Assembly (NCBI RefSeq): GCF_933775445.1
Contig: NW_026089532.1
Coordinates: forward strand, 62,001 to 126,000
Reading direction: 5' to 3'
From: Argentina anserina
Lineage: Eukaryota; Streptophyta; Magnoliopsida; Rosales; Rosaceae
Length of the DNA stretch: 64,000 nucleotides
The position numbers and the translations under genes are program-made. This document shows, one piece after another, positions 9,975 through 24,050 of the stretch (its first letter is position 1; every line of letters begins with the position of its first letter). The notes under the pieces are model-generated. The model searched no databases, was not told the DNA's origin, and saw nothing but the letters and a program-made list of their open reading frames with translations.

Positions 9975-12900
9975 GTATCTTTTCATTTCTCGTTTTAGTA
10001 TCTTTCTGTAAGGCTTTATGATGCGAGTTTCTATTGAATTTGAGAGTTTTGCAAATGTGGGAGTGTGTTTCTTTCAAACTGAGTATCTTTACATCGTTTG
10101 CGTATCTTTACTATTCCAATTGTGTATCTTTACATCGTTTGCGTATCTTTACTTTTCCAATTGTGTATCTTTTCATTTCTCGTTTGAGTATCTTTCTGTA
10201 AGGCTTTCTGATGCGAGTTTCTATTGAATTTGAGAGTTTTGCAAGTGTGGGAGTGTGTTTCTTTCAAACTGAGTATATTTACATCGTTTGCGTATCTTTA
10301 CTATTCCAATTGTGTATCTTTTCATTTCTCGTTTGAGTATCTTTCTGTAAGGCTTCTGATGCGAGTTTCTATTGTATTTGAGATTTTTGCAAGTGTGGGA
10401 GTGTGTTTCTTTCAAACTCAGTATCTTAACATCGTTTGCGTATCTTTACTATTCCAATTGTGTATCTTTTCATTTCTCGTTTGAGTATCTTTCTGTAAGG
10501 CTTCTGATGCGAGTTTCTATTGTATTTGAGATTTTTGCAAGTGTGGGAGTGTGTTTCTTTCAAACTGAGTATCTTTACATCGTTTGCGTATCTTTACTAT
10601 TCCAATTGTGTATCTTTTCATTTCTCGTTTGAGTATCTTTCTGTAAGGCTTTCTGATGCGAGTTTCTATTGAATTTGAGAGTTTTGCAAGTGTGGGAGTG
10701 TGTTTCTTTCAAACTGAGTATCTTTACATCGTTTGCGTATCTTTACTATTCCAATTGTGTATCTTTTCATTTCTCGTTTGAGTATCTTTCTGTAATGCTT
10801 TCTGATGCGAGTTTCTATTGAATTTGAGAGTTTTGCAAGTGTGGGAGTGTGTTTCTTTCAAACTGAGTATATTTACATCGTTTGCGTATCTTTACTATTC
10901 CAATTGTGTATCTTTACATTTCTCGTTTGAGTATCTTTCTGTAAGGCTTCTGATGCGAGTTTCTATTGTATTTGAGATTTTTGCAAGTGTGGGAGTGTGT
11001 TTCTTTCAAACTGAGTATCTTAACATCGTTTGCGTATCTTTACTATTCCAATTGTGTATCTTTTCATTTCTCGTTTGAGTATCTTTCTGTAAGACTTCTG
11101 ATGCGAGTTTCTATTGTATTTGAGATTTTTGCAAGTGTGGGTGTGTGTTTCTTTCAAACTGAGTATCTTAACATCGTTTGCGTATCTTTACTATTCCAAT
11201 TGTGTATCTTTTCATTTCTCGTTTGAGTATCTTTTTGTAAGGCTTTCTGATGCGAGTGTCTATTGAATTTGAGAGTTTTGCAAGTGTGGGAGTGTGTTTC
11301 TTTCAAACTGAGTATCTTTACATCGTTTGCGTATCTTTACTATTCCAATTGTGTATCTTTACATCGTTTGCGTATCTTTACTATGCCAATTGTGTATCTT
11401 TTCATTTCTCGTTTGAGTATCTTTCTGTAAGGCTTGTGATGCGAGTTTCTATTGTATTTGAGATTTTTGCAAGTGTGGGAGTGTGTTTCTTTCAAACTGA
11501 GTATCTTTACATCGTTTGCGTATCTTTACTATTCCAATTGTGTATCTTTACATCGTTTGCGTATCTTTACTACTCTAATTGTGTATCTTTTCATTGCTCG
11601 TTTGAGTATCTTTCTGTAAGGCTTTCTGATGCGAGTTTCTATTGAATTTGAGAGTTTTGCAAGTGTGGGAGTGTGTTTCTTTCAAACTGAGTATCTTTAC
11701 ATCGTTTGCGTATCTTTACTATTCCAATTGTGTATCTTTACATCGTTTGCGTATCTTTACTATTCCAATTGTGTATCTTTACATTGTTTGCGTATCTTTA
11801 CTATTCCAATTGTGTATCTTTTCATTTCTCGTTTGAGTATCTTTCTGTAAGGCTTTATGATGCGAGTTTCTATTGAATTTGAGAGTTTTGCAAATGTGGG
11901 AGTGTGTTTCTTTCAAACTGAGTATCTTTACATCGTTTGCGTATCTTTACTATTCCAATTGTGTATCTTTACATCGTTTGCGTATCTTTACTTTTCCAAT
12001 TGTGTATCTTTTCATTTCTCGTTTGAGTATCTTTCTGTAAGGCTTTCTGATGCGAGTTTCTATTGAATTTGAGAGTTTTGCAAGTGTGGGAGTGTGTTTC
12101 TTTCAAACTGAGTATATTTACATCGTTTGCGTATCTTTACTATTCCAATTGTGTATCTTTTCATTTCTCGTTTGAGTATCTTTCTGTAAGGCTTCTGGTG
12201 CGAGTTTCTATTGTATTTGAGATTTTTGCAAGTGTGGGAGTGTGTTTCTTTCAAACTCAGTATCTTAACATCGTTTGCGTATCTTTACTATTCCAATTGT
12301 GTATCTTTTCATTTCTCGTTTGAGTATCTTTCTGTAAGGCTTCTGATGCGAGTTTCTATTGTATTTGAGAGTTTTGCAAGTGTGGGAGTGTGTTTCTTTC
12401 AAACTGAGTATCTTTACATCGTTTGCGTATCTTTACTTTTCCAATTGTGTATCTTTTCATTTCTCGTTTGAGTATCTTTCTGTAAGGCTTTCTGATGCGA
12501 GTTTCTATTGAATTTGAGAGTTTTGCAAGTATGGGAGTGTGTTTCTTTCAAACTGAGTATCTTTACATCGTTTGCGTATCTTTACTATTCCAATTGTGTA
12601 TCTTTTCATTTCTCGTTTGAGTATCTTTCTGTAATGCTTTCTGATGCGAGTTTCTATTGAATTTGAGAGTTTTGCAAGTGTGGGAGTGTGTTTCTTTCAA
12701 ACTGAGTATATTTACATCGTTTGCGTATCTTTACTATTCCAATTGTGTATCTTTTCATTTCTCGTTTGAGTATCTTTCTCTAAGGCTTTCTGATGCGAGT
12801 TTCTATTGAATTTGAGAGTTTTGCAAGTGTGGGAGTGTGTTTCTTTTCAAACTGAGTATATTTACATCGTTTGCGTATCTTTACTATTCCAATTGTGTAT

Positions 12901-15900
12901 CTTTTCATTTCTCGTTTGAGTATCTTTCTGTAAGGCTTTCTGATCCGAGTTTCTAATGAATTTGAGAGTTTTGCAAGTGTGGGAGTGTGTTTCTTTCAAA
13001 CTGAGTATATTTACATCGTTTGCGTATCTTTACTATTCCAATTGTGTATCTTTTCATTTCTCATTTGAGTATCTTTCTGTAAGGCTTTCTGATGCGAGTT
13101 TCTATTGAATTTGAGAGTTTTGCAAGTGTGGGAGTGTGTTTCTTTCAAACTGAGTATATTTACATCGTTTGCGTATCTTTACTATTCCAATTGTGTATCT
13201 TTTCATTTCTCGTTTGAGTATCTTTCTGTAAGGCTTTCTGATCCGAGTTTCTAATGAATTTGAGAGTTTTGCAAGTGTGGGAGTGTGTTTCTTTCAAACT
13301 GAGTATCTTTACATCGTTTGCGTATCTTTACTATTCCAATTGTGTATCTTTTCATTTCTCGTTTGAGTATCTTTCTGTAAGGCTTCTGATGCGAGTTTCT
13401 ATTGTATTTGAGAGTTTTGCAAGTGTGGGAGTGTGTTTCTTTCAAACTGAGTATCTTTACATCGTTTGCGTATCTTTACTTTTCCAATTGTGTATCTTTT
13501 CATTTCTCGTTTGAGTATCTTTCTGTAAGGCTTTGTGATGCGAGTTTCTATTGTATTTGAGAGTTTTGCAAGTGTGGGAGTGTGTTTCTTTCAAACTGAG
13601 TATCTTTACATCGTTTGCGTATCTTTACTTTTCCAATTGTGTATCTTTTCATTTCTCGTTTGAGTATCTTTCTGTAAGGCTTTGTGATGCGAGTTTTCTA
13701 TTGTATTTGAGAGTTTTGCAAGTGTGGGAGTGTGTTTCTTTCAAACTGAGTATCTTTACATCGTTTGCGTATCTTTACTATTCCAATTGTGTTATCTTTA
13801 CATCGTTTGCGTATCTTTACTATTCCAATTGTGTATCTTTTCATTTCTCGTTTGAATATCTTTCTGTAAGGCTTCTGATGCGAGTTTCTATTGTATTTGA
13901 GAGTTTTGCAAGTGTGGGAGTGTGTTTCTTTCAAACTGAGTTTCTTTACATCGTTTGCGTATCTTTACTATTCCAATTGTGTATCTTTTCATTTCTCGTT
14001 TGTGTATCTTTCTGTAAGGCTTCTGATGCGAGTTTCTATTGTATTTGAGAGTTTTGCAAGTGTGGGAGTGTGTTTCTTTCAAACTGAGTATCTTTACATC
14101 GTTTGCGTATCTTTACTATTCCAATTGTGTATCTTTTCATTTCTCGTTTGAGTATCTTTCTGTAAGGCTTTCTGATGCGAGTTTCTATTGTATTTGAGAG
14201 TTTTGCAAGTGTGGGAGTGTGTTTCTTTCAAACTGAGTATCTTTACATCGTTTGCGTATCTTTACTATTCCAATTGTGTATCTTTTCATTTCTCGTTTGA
14301 GTATCTTTCTGTAAGGCTTTTGATGCGAGTTTCTATTGTATTTGAGAGTTTTGCAAGTGTGGGAGTGTGTTTCTTTCAAACTGAGTATATTTACATCGTT
14401 TGCGTATCTTTACTATTCCAATTGTGTATCTTTTCATTTCTCGTTTGAAAATCTTTCTGTAAGGCTTTCTGATCCGAGTTTCTAATGAATTTGAGAGTTT
14501 TCCAAGTGTGGGAGTGTGTTTCTTTCAAACTGAGTATCTTTACATCGTTTGCGTATCTTTACTTTTCCAATTGTGTATCTTTTCATTTCTCGTTTGAGTA
14601 TCTTTCTGTAAGGCTTTGTGATGCGAGTTTCTATTGTATTTGAGAGTTTTGCAAGTGTGGGAGTGTGTTTCTTTCAAACTGAGTATCTTTACATCGTTTG
14701 CGTATCTTTACTATTCCAATTGTGTATCTTTACATCGTTTGCGTATCTTTACTATTCCAATTGTGTATCTTTTCATTTCTCGTTTGAATATCTTTCTGTA
14801 AGGCTTCTGATGCGAGTTTCTATTGTATTTGAGAGTTTTGCAAGTGTGGGAGTGTGTTTCTTTCAAACTGAGTATCTTTACATCGTTTGCGTATCTTTAC
14901 TATTCCAATTGTGTATCTTTTCATTTCTCGTTTGAGTATCTTTCTGTAAGGTTTCTGATGCGAGTTTCTATTGTATTTGAGAGTTTTGCAAGTGTGGGAG
15001 TGTGTTTCTTTCAAACTGAGTATCTTTACATCGTTTGCGTATCTTTACTTTTCCAATTGTGTATCTTTTCATTTCTCGTTTGAGTATCTTTCTGTAAGGC
15101 TTTCTCATGCGAGTTTCTATTGAATTTGAGAGTTTTGCAAGGGTGGGAGTGTGTTTCTTTCAAACTGAGTATCTTTACATCGTTTGCGTATCTTTACTAT
15201 TCCAATTGTGTATCTTTTCATTTCTCGTTTGAGTATCTTTCTGTAAGGCTTCTGATGCGAGTTTCTATTGTATTTGAGAGTTTTGCAAGTGTGGGAGTGT
15301 GTTTCTTTCAAACTGAGTATCTTTACATCGTTTACGTATCTTTACTATTCCAATTGTGTATCTTTACATCGTTTCCGTATCTTTACTATTCCAATTGTGT
15401 ATCTTTACATCATTTGCGTATCTTCACTATTCCAATTGTGTATCTTTTCTTTTCTCGTTTGAGTATCTTTCTGTAAGGCTTTCTGATGCGAGTTTCTATT
15501 GAATTTGAGAGTTTTGCAAGTGTGGGAGTGTGTTTCTTTCAAACTGAGTATCTTTACAACGTTTGCGTATCTTTACTATTCCAATTGTGTATCTTTTCAT
15601 TTCTCGTTTGAGTATCTTTCTGTAAGGCTTTCTGATGCGAGTTTCTATTGTATTTGAGAGTTTTGCAAGTGTGGGAGTGTGTTTCTTTCAAACTGAGTAT
15701 CTTTACATCGTTTGCGTATCTTTACTATTCCAATTGTGTATCTTTACATCGTTTGCGTATCTTTACTATTCCAATTGTGTATCTTTTAATTTCTCGTTTG
15801 AATATCTTTCTGTAAGGCTTCTGATGCGAGTTTCTATTGTATTTGAGAGTTTTGCAAGTGTGGGAGTGTGTTTCTTTCAAACTGAGTTTCTTTACATCGT

Positions 15901-17359
15901 TTGCGTATCTTTACTATTCCAATTGTGTATCTTTTCATTTCTCGTTTGTGTATCTTTCTGTAAGGCTTCTGATGCGAGTTTCTATTGTATTTGAGAGTTT
16001 TGCAAGTGTGGGAGTGTGTTTCTTTCAAACTGAGTATCTTTACATCGTTTGCGTATCTTTACTATTCCAATTGTGTATCTTTTCAGTTCTCGTTTGAGTA
16101 TCTTTCTGTAAGGCTTTCTGATGCGAGTTTCTATTGTATTTGAGAGTTTTGCAAGTGTGGGAATGTGTTTCTTTCAAACTGAGTATCTTTACATCGTTTG
16201 CGTATCTTTACTATTCCAATTGTGTATCTTTTCATTTCTCGTTTGAGTATCTTTCTGTAAGGCTTTTGATGCGAGTTTCTATTGTATTTGAGAGTTTTGC
16301 AAGTGTGGGAGTGTGTTTCTTTCAAACTGAGTATATTTACATCGTTTGCGTATCTTTACTATTACAATTGTGTATCTTTTCATTTCTCGTTTGAGTATCT
16401 TTCTGTAAGGCTTTCTGATCCGAGTTTCTAATGAATTTGAGAGTTTTGCAAGTGTGGGAGTGTGTTTCTTTCAAACTGAGTATCTTTACAACGTTTGCGT
16501 ATCTTTACTATTCCAATTATGTATCTTTTCATTTCTCGTTTGAGTATCTTTCTGTAAGGCTTTCTGAAGCGAGTTTCTTTTGTATTTGAGAGTTTTGCAA
16601 GTGTGGGAGTGTGTTTCTTTCAAACTGAGTATCTTTACATCGTTTGCGTATCTTTACTATTCCAATTGTGTATCTTTACATCGTTTGCGTATCTTTACTA
16701 TTCCAATTGTGTATCTTTTCATTTCTCGTTTGAATATCTTTCTGTAAGGCTTCTGATGCGAGTTTCTATTGTATTTGAGAGTTTTGCAAGTGTGGAAGTG
16801 TGTTTCTTTCAAACTGAGTTTCTTTACATCGTTTGCGTATCTTTACTATTCCAATTGTGTATCTTTTCATTTCTCGTTTGTGTATCTTTCTGTAAGGCTT
16901 CTGATGCGAGTTTCTATTGTATTTGAGAGTTTTGCAAGTGTGGGAGTGTGTTTCTTTCAAACTGAGTATCTTTACATCGTTTGCGTATCTTTACTATTCC
17001 AATTGTGTATCTTTTCAGTTCTCGTTTGAGTATCTTTCTGTAAGGCTTTCTGATGCGAGTTTCTATTGTATTTGAGAGTTTTGCAAGTGTGGGAATGTGT
17101 TTCTTTCAAACTGAGTATCTTTACATCGTTTGCGTATCTTTACTATTCCAATTGTGTATCTTTTTATTTCTCGTTTGAGTATCTTTCTGTAAGGCTTTTG
17201 ATGCGAGTTTCTATTGTATTTGAGAGTTTTGCAAGTGTGGGAGTGTGTTTCTTTCAAACTGAGTATATTTACATCGTTTGCGTATCTTTACTATTACAAT
17301 TGTGTATCTTTTCATTTCTCGTTTGAGTATCTTTCTGTAAGGCTTTCTGATCCGAGTTT

Positions 17360-20300
17360 CTAATGAATTTGAGAGTTTTGCAAGTGTGGGAGTGTGTTTC
17401 TTTCAAACTGAGTATCTTTACATCGTTTGCGTATCTTTACTATTCCAATTGTGTATCTTTTCATTTCTCGTTTGAGTATCTTTCTGTAAGGCTTCTGATG
17501 CGAGTTTCTATTGTATTTGAGAGTTTTGCAAGTGTGGGAGTGTGTTTCTTTCAAACTGAGTATCTTTACATCATTTGCGTATCTTTACTTTTCCAATTGT
17601 GTATCTTTTCATTTCTCGTTTGAGTATCTTTCTGTAAGGCTTTCTGATGCGAGTTTCTATTGAATTTGAGAGTTTTGCAAGTATGGGAGTGTGTTTCTTT
17701 CAAACTGAGTATCTTTACATCGTTTGCGTATCTTTACTATTCCAATTGTGTATCTTTTCATTTCTCGTTTGAGTATCTTTCTGTAATGCTTTCTGATGCG
17801 AGTTTCTATTGAATTTGAGAGTTTTGCAAGTGTGGGAGTGTGTTTCTTTCAAACTGAGTATATTTACATCGTTTGCGTATCTTTACTATTCCAATTGTGT
17901 ATCTTTTCATTTCTCGTTTGAGTATCTTTCTGTAAGGATTCTGATGCGAGTTTCTATTGTATTTGAGATTTTTGCAAGTGTGGGAGTGTGTTTCTTTCAA
18001 ACTGAGTATCTTTACATCGTTTGCGTATCTTTACTATTCCAATTGTGTATCTTTTCATTTCTCGTTTGAGTATCTTTCTGTAAGGCTTCTGATGCGAGTT
18101 TCTATTGTATTTGAGATTTTTGCAAGTGTGGGAGTGTGTTTCTTTCAAACTGAGTATCTTTACATCGTTTGCGTATCTTTACTATTCCAATTGTGTATCT
18201 TTTCATTTCTCGTTTGAGTATCTTTCTGTAATGCTTTCTGATGCGAGTTTCTATTGAATTTGAGAGTTTTGCAAGTGTGGGAGTGTGTTTCTTTCAAACT
18301 GAGTATCTTTACATCGTTTGCGTATCTTTACTATTCCAATTGTGTATCTTTTCATTTCTCGTTTGAGTATCTTTCTGTAATGCTTTCTGATGCGAGTTTC
18401 TATTGAATTTGAGAGTTTTGCAAGTGTGGGAGTGTGTTTCTTTCAAACTGAGTATATTTACATCGTTTGCGTATCTTTACTATTCCAATTGTGTATCTTT
18501 TCATTTCTCGTTTGAGTATCTTTCTGTAAGGCTTCTGATGCGAGTTTCTATTGTATTTGAGATTTTTGCAAGTGTGGGAGTGTGTTTCTTTCAAACTGAG
18601 TATCTTTACATCGTTTGCGTATCTTTACTATTCTAATTGTGTATCTTTTCATTTCTCGTTTGAGTATCTTTCTGTAAGGCTGCTGATGCGAGTTTCTATT
18701 GTATTTGAGAGTTTTGCAAGTGTGGGAGTTTGTTTCTTTCAAACTGAGTATCTTTACATCGTTTGCGTATCTTTACTATTCCAATTGTGTATCTTTTCAT
18801 TTCTCGTTTGAGTATCTTTCTGTAAGGCTTTCTAATGCGAGTTTCTATTGAATTTGAGAGTTTTGCAAGTGTGGGAGTGTGTTTCTTTCAAACTGAGTAT
18901 CTTTACATCGTTTGCGTATCTTTACTATTCCAATTGTGTATCTTTACATCGTGTGCGTATCTTTACTATTCCAATTCTGTATCTTTTCATTTCTCGTTTG
19001 AGTATCTTTCTGTAAGGCTTTCTAATGCGAGTTTCTATTGAATTTGAGAGTTTTGCAAGTGTGGGAGTGTGTTTCTTTCAAACTGAGGATCTTTACATCG
19101 TTTGCGTATCTTTACTATTCCAATTGTGTATCTTTTCATTTCTCGTTTGAATATCTTTCTGTAATGCTTTCTGATGCGAGTTTCTATTGAATTTGAGAGT
19201 TTTGCAAGTGTGGGAGTGTGTTTCTTTCAAACTGAGTATATTTACATCGTTTGCGTATCTTTACTATTCCAATTGTGTATCTTTTCATTTCTCGTTTGAG
19301 TATCTTTCTGTAAGGCTTCTGATGCGAGTTTCTATTGAATTTGAGAGTTTTGCAAGTGTGGTAGTGTGTTTCTTTCAAACTGAGTATCTTTACATCGTTT
19401 GCGTATCTTTACTATTCCAATTGTGTATCTTTACATCGTGTGCGTATCTTTACTATTCCAATTGTGTATCTTTTCATTTCTCGTTTGAGTATCTTTCTGT
19501 AATGCTTTCTGATGCGAGTTTCTATTGAATTTGAGAGTTTTGCAAGTGTGGGAGTGTGTTTCTTTCAAACTGAGTATCTTTACATCGTTTGCGTATCTTT
19601 ACTATTCCAATTGTGTATCTTTACATCGTGTGCGTATCTTTACTATTCCAATTGTGTATCTTTTCATTTCTCGTTTGAGTATCTTTCTGTAAGGCTTTCT
19701 GATGCGAGTTTCTATTGAATTTGAGAGTTTTGCAAGTGTGGGAGTGTGTTTCTTTCAAACTGAGTATCTTTACATCGCTTGCGTATCTTTACTATTCCAA
19801 TTGTGTATCTTTACATCGTTTGCGTATCTTTACTATTCCAATTGTGTATCTTTTCATTTCTCGTTTGAATATCTTTCTGTAAGGCTTCTGATGCGAGTTT
19901 CTATTGTATTTGAGAGTTTTGCAAGTGTGGGAGTGTGTTTCTTTCAAACTGAGTATCTTTACATCGTTTGCGTATCTTTACTATTCCAATTGTGTATCTT
20001 TTCATTTCTCGTTTGAGTATCTTTCTGTAAGGCTTTTGATGCGAGTTTCTATTGTATTTGAGAGTTTTGCAAGTGTGGGAGTGTGTTTCTTTCAAACTGA
20101 GTATCTTTACATCGTTTGCGTATCTTTACTATTACAATTGTGTATCTTTTCATTTCTCGTTTGAGTATCTTTCTGTAAGGCTTTCTGATCCGAGTTTCTA
20201 ATGAATTTGAGAGTTTTGCAAGTGTGGGAGTGTGTTTCTTTCAAACTGAGTATCTTTACATCGTTTGCGTATCTTTACTATTCCAATTGTGTATCTTTTC

Positions 20301-23300
20301 ATTTCTCGTTTGAGTATCTTTCTGTAAGGCTTCTGATGCGAGTTTCTATTGTATTTGAGAGTTTTGCAAGTGTGGGAGTGTGTTTCTTTCAAACTGAGTA
20401 TCTTTACATCATTTGCGTATCTTTACTTTTCCAATTGTGTATCTTTTCATTTCTCGTTTGAGTATCTTTCTGTAAGGCTTTCTGATGCGAGTTTCTATTG
20501 AATTTGAGAGTTTTGCAAGTATGGGAGTGTGTTTCTTTCAAACTGAGTATCTTTACATCGTTTGCGTATCTTTACTATTCCAATTGTGTATCTTTTCATT
20601 TCTCGTTTGAGTATCTTTCTGTAATGCTTTCTGATGCGAGTTTCTATTGAATTTGAGAGTTTTGCAAGTGTGGGAGTGTGTTTCTTTCAAACTGAGTATA
20701 TTTACATCGTTTGCGTATCTTTACTATTCCAATTGTGTATCTTTTCATTTCTCGTTTGAGTATCTTTCTGTAAGGATTCTGATGCGAGTTTCTATTGTAT
20801 TTGAGATTTTTGCAAGTGTGGGAGTGTGTTTCTTTCAAACTGAGTATCTTTACATCGTTTGCGTATCTTTACTATTCCAATTGTGTATCTTTTCATTTCT
20901 CGTTTGAGTATCTTTCTGTAAGGCTTCTGATGCGAGTTTCTATTGTATTTGAGATTTTTTCAAGTGTGGGAGTGTGTTTCTTTCAAACTGAGTATCTTTA
21001 CATCGTTTGCGTATCTTTACTATTCCAATTGTGTATCTTTTCATTTCTCGTTTGAGTATCTTTCTGTAATGCTTTCTGATGCGAGTTTCTATTGAATTTG
21101 AGAGTTTTGCAAGTGTGGGAGTGTGTTTCTTTCAAACTGAGTATCTTTACATCGTTTGCGTATCTTTACTATTCCAATTGTGTATCTTTTCATTTCTCGT
21201 TTGAGTATCTTTCTGTAATGCTTTCTGATGCGAGTTTCTATTGAATTTGAGAGTTTTGCAAGTGTAGGAGTGTGTTTCTTTCAAACTGAGTATATTTACA
21301 TCGTTTGCGTATCTTTACTATTCCAATTGTGTATCTTTTCATTTCTCGTTTGAGTATCTTTCTGTAAGGCTTCTGATGCGAGTTTCTATTGTATTTGAGA
21401 TTTTTGCAAGTGTGGGAGTGTGTTTCTTTCAAACTGAGTATCTTTACATCGTTTGCGTATCTTTACTATTCTAATTGTGTATCTTTTCATTTCTCGTTTG
21501 AGTATCTTTCTGTAAGGCTGCTGATGCGAGTTTCTATTGTATTTGAGAGTTTTGCAAGTGTGGGAGTTTGTTTCTTTCAAACTGAGTATCTTTACATCGT
21601 TTGCGTATCTTTACTATTCCAATTGTGTATCTTTTCATTTCTCATTTGAGTATCTTTCTGTAAGGCTTTCTAATGCGAGTTTCTATTGAATTTGAGAGTT
21701 TTGCAAGTGTGGGAGTGTGTTTCTTTCAAACTGAGTATCTTTACATCGTTTGCGTATCTTTACTATTCCAATTGTGTATCTTTACATCGTGTGCGTATCT
21801 TTACTATTCCAATTCTGTATCTTTTCATTTCTCGTTTGAGTATCTTTCTGTAAGGCTTTCTAATGCGAGTTTCTATTGAATTTGAGAGTTTTGCAAGTGT
21901 GGGAGTGTGTTTCTTTCAAACTGAGGATCTTTACATCGTTTGCGTATCTTTACTATTCCAATTGTGTATCTTTTCATTTCTCGTTTGAATATCTTTCTGT
22001 AATGCTTTCTGATGCGAGTTTCTATTGAATTTGAGAGTTTTGCAAGTGTGGGAGTGTGTTTCTTTCAAACTGAGTATATTTACATCGTTTGCGTATCTTT
22101 ACTATTCCAATTGTGTATCTTTTCATTTCTCGTTTGAGTATCTTTCTGTAAGGCTTCTGATGCGAGTTTCTATTGTATTTGAGAGTTTTGCAAGTGTGGG
22201 AGTGTGTTTCTTTCAAACTGAGTATCTTTACATCATTTGCGTATCTTTACTTTTCCAATTGTGTATCTTTTCATTTCTCGTTTGAGTATCTTTCTGTAAG
22301 GCTTTCTGATGCGAGTTTCTATTGAATTTGAGAGTTTTGCAAGTATGGGAGTGTGTTTCTTTCAAACTGAGTATCTTTACATCGTTTGCGTATCTTTACT
22401 ATTCCAATTGTGTATCTTTTCATTTCTCGTTTGAGTATCTTTCTGTAATGCTTTCTGATGCGAGTTTCTATTGAATTTGAGAGTTTTGCAAGTGTGGGAG
22501 TGTGTTTCTTTCAAACTGAGTATATTTACATCGTTTGCGTATCTTTACTATTCCAATTGTGTATCTTTTCATTTCTCGTTTGAGTATCTTTCTGTAAGGA
22601 TTCTGATGCGAGTTTCTATTGTATTTGAGATTTTTGCAAGTGTGGGAGTGTGTTTCTTTCAAACTGAGTATCTTTACATCGTTTGCGTATCTTTACTATT
22701 CCAATTGTGTATCTTTTCATTTCTCGTTTGAGTATCTTTCTGTAAGGCTTCTGATGCGAGTTTCTATTGTATTTGAGATTTTTGCAAGTGTGGGAGTGTG
22801 TTTCTTTCAAACTGAGTATCTTTACATCGTTTGCGTATCTTTACTATTCCAATTGTGTATCTTTTCATTTCTCGTTTGAGTATCTTTCTGTAATGCTTTC
22901 TGATGCGAGTTTCTATTGAATTTGAGAGTTTTGCAAGTGTGGGAGTGTGTTTCTTTCAAACTGAGTATCTTTACATCGTTTGCGTATCTTTACTATTCCA
23001 ATTGTGTATCTTTTCATTTCTCGTTTGAGTATCTTTCTGTAATGCTTTCTGATGCGAGTTTCTATTGAATTTGAGAGTTTTGCAAGTGTAGGAGTGTGTT
23101 TCTTTCAAACTGAGTATATTTACATCGTTTGCGTATCTTTACTATTCCAATTGTGTATCTTTTCATTTCTCGTTTGAGTATCTTTCTGTAAGGCTTCTGA
23201 TGCGAGTTTCTATTGTATTTGAGATTTTTGCAAGTGTGGGAGTGTGTTTCTTTCAAACTGAGTATCTTTACATCGTTTGCGTATCTTTACTATTCTAATT

Positions 23301-24050
23301 GTGTATCTTTTCATTTCTCGTTTGAGTATCTTTCTGTAAGGCTGCTGATGCGAGTTTCTATTGTATTTGAGAGTTTTGCAAGTGTGGGAGTTTGTTTCTT
23401 TCAAACTGAGTATCTTTACATCGTTTGCGTATCTTTACTATTCCAATTGTGTATCTTTTCATTTCTCATTTGAGTATCTTTCTGTAAGGCTTTCTAATGC
23501 GAGTTTCTATTGAATTTGAGAGTTTTGCAAGTGTGGGAGTGTGTTTCTTTCAAACTGAGTATCTTTACATCGTTTGCGTATCTTTACTATTCCAATTGTG
23601 TATCTTTACATCGTGTGCGTATCTTTACTATTCCAATTCTGTATCTTTTCATTTCTCGTTTGAGTATCTTTCTGTAAGGCTTTCTAATGCGAGTTTCTAT
23701 TGAATTTGAGAGTTTTGCAAGTGTGGGAGTGTGTTTCTTTCAAACTGAGGATCTTTACATCGTTTGCGTATCTTTACTATTCCAATTGTGTATCTTTTCA
23801 TTTCTCGTTTGAATATCTTTCTGTAATGCTTTCTGATGCGAGTTTCTATTGAATTTGAGAGTTTTGCAAGTGTGGGAGTGTGTTTCTTTCAAACTGAGTA
23901 TATTTACATCGTTTGCGTATCTTTACTATTCCAATTGTGTATCTTTTCATTTCTCGTTTGAGTATCTTTCTGTAAGGCTTCTGATGCGAGTTTCTATTGA
24001 ATTTGAGAGTTTTGCAAGTGTGGGAGTGTGTTTCTTTCAAACTGAGTATC
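17360..24050 (+). repeat. Overlapping 2838-bp and 1824-bp higher-order repeats
   Basis: Anchors at 17360, 17806, 18400, 18548, 18835 and 19184 recur 2838 bp later (20198 to 22022). Anchors at 20644, 21238, 21386, 21673 and 22022 recur 1824 bp later (22468 to 23846). Private variants are shared, for example GGATTCTGATGCG, GGCTGCTGATGCG, and CAATTCTGTATC followed by TTTCTAATGCG. The overlap of two periods indicates successive unequal exchanges rather than one regular unit. Confidence 0.75.
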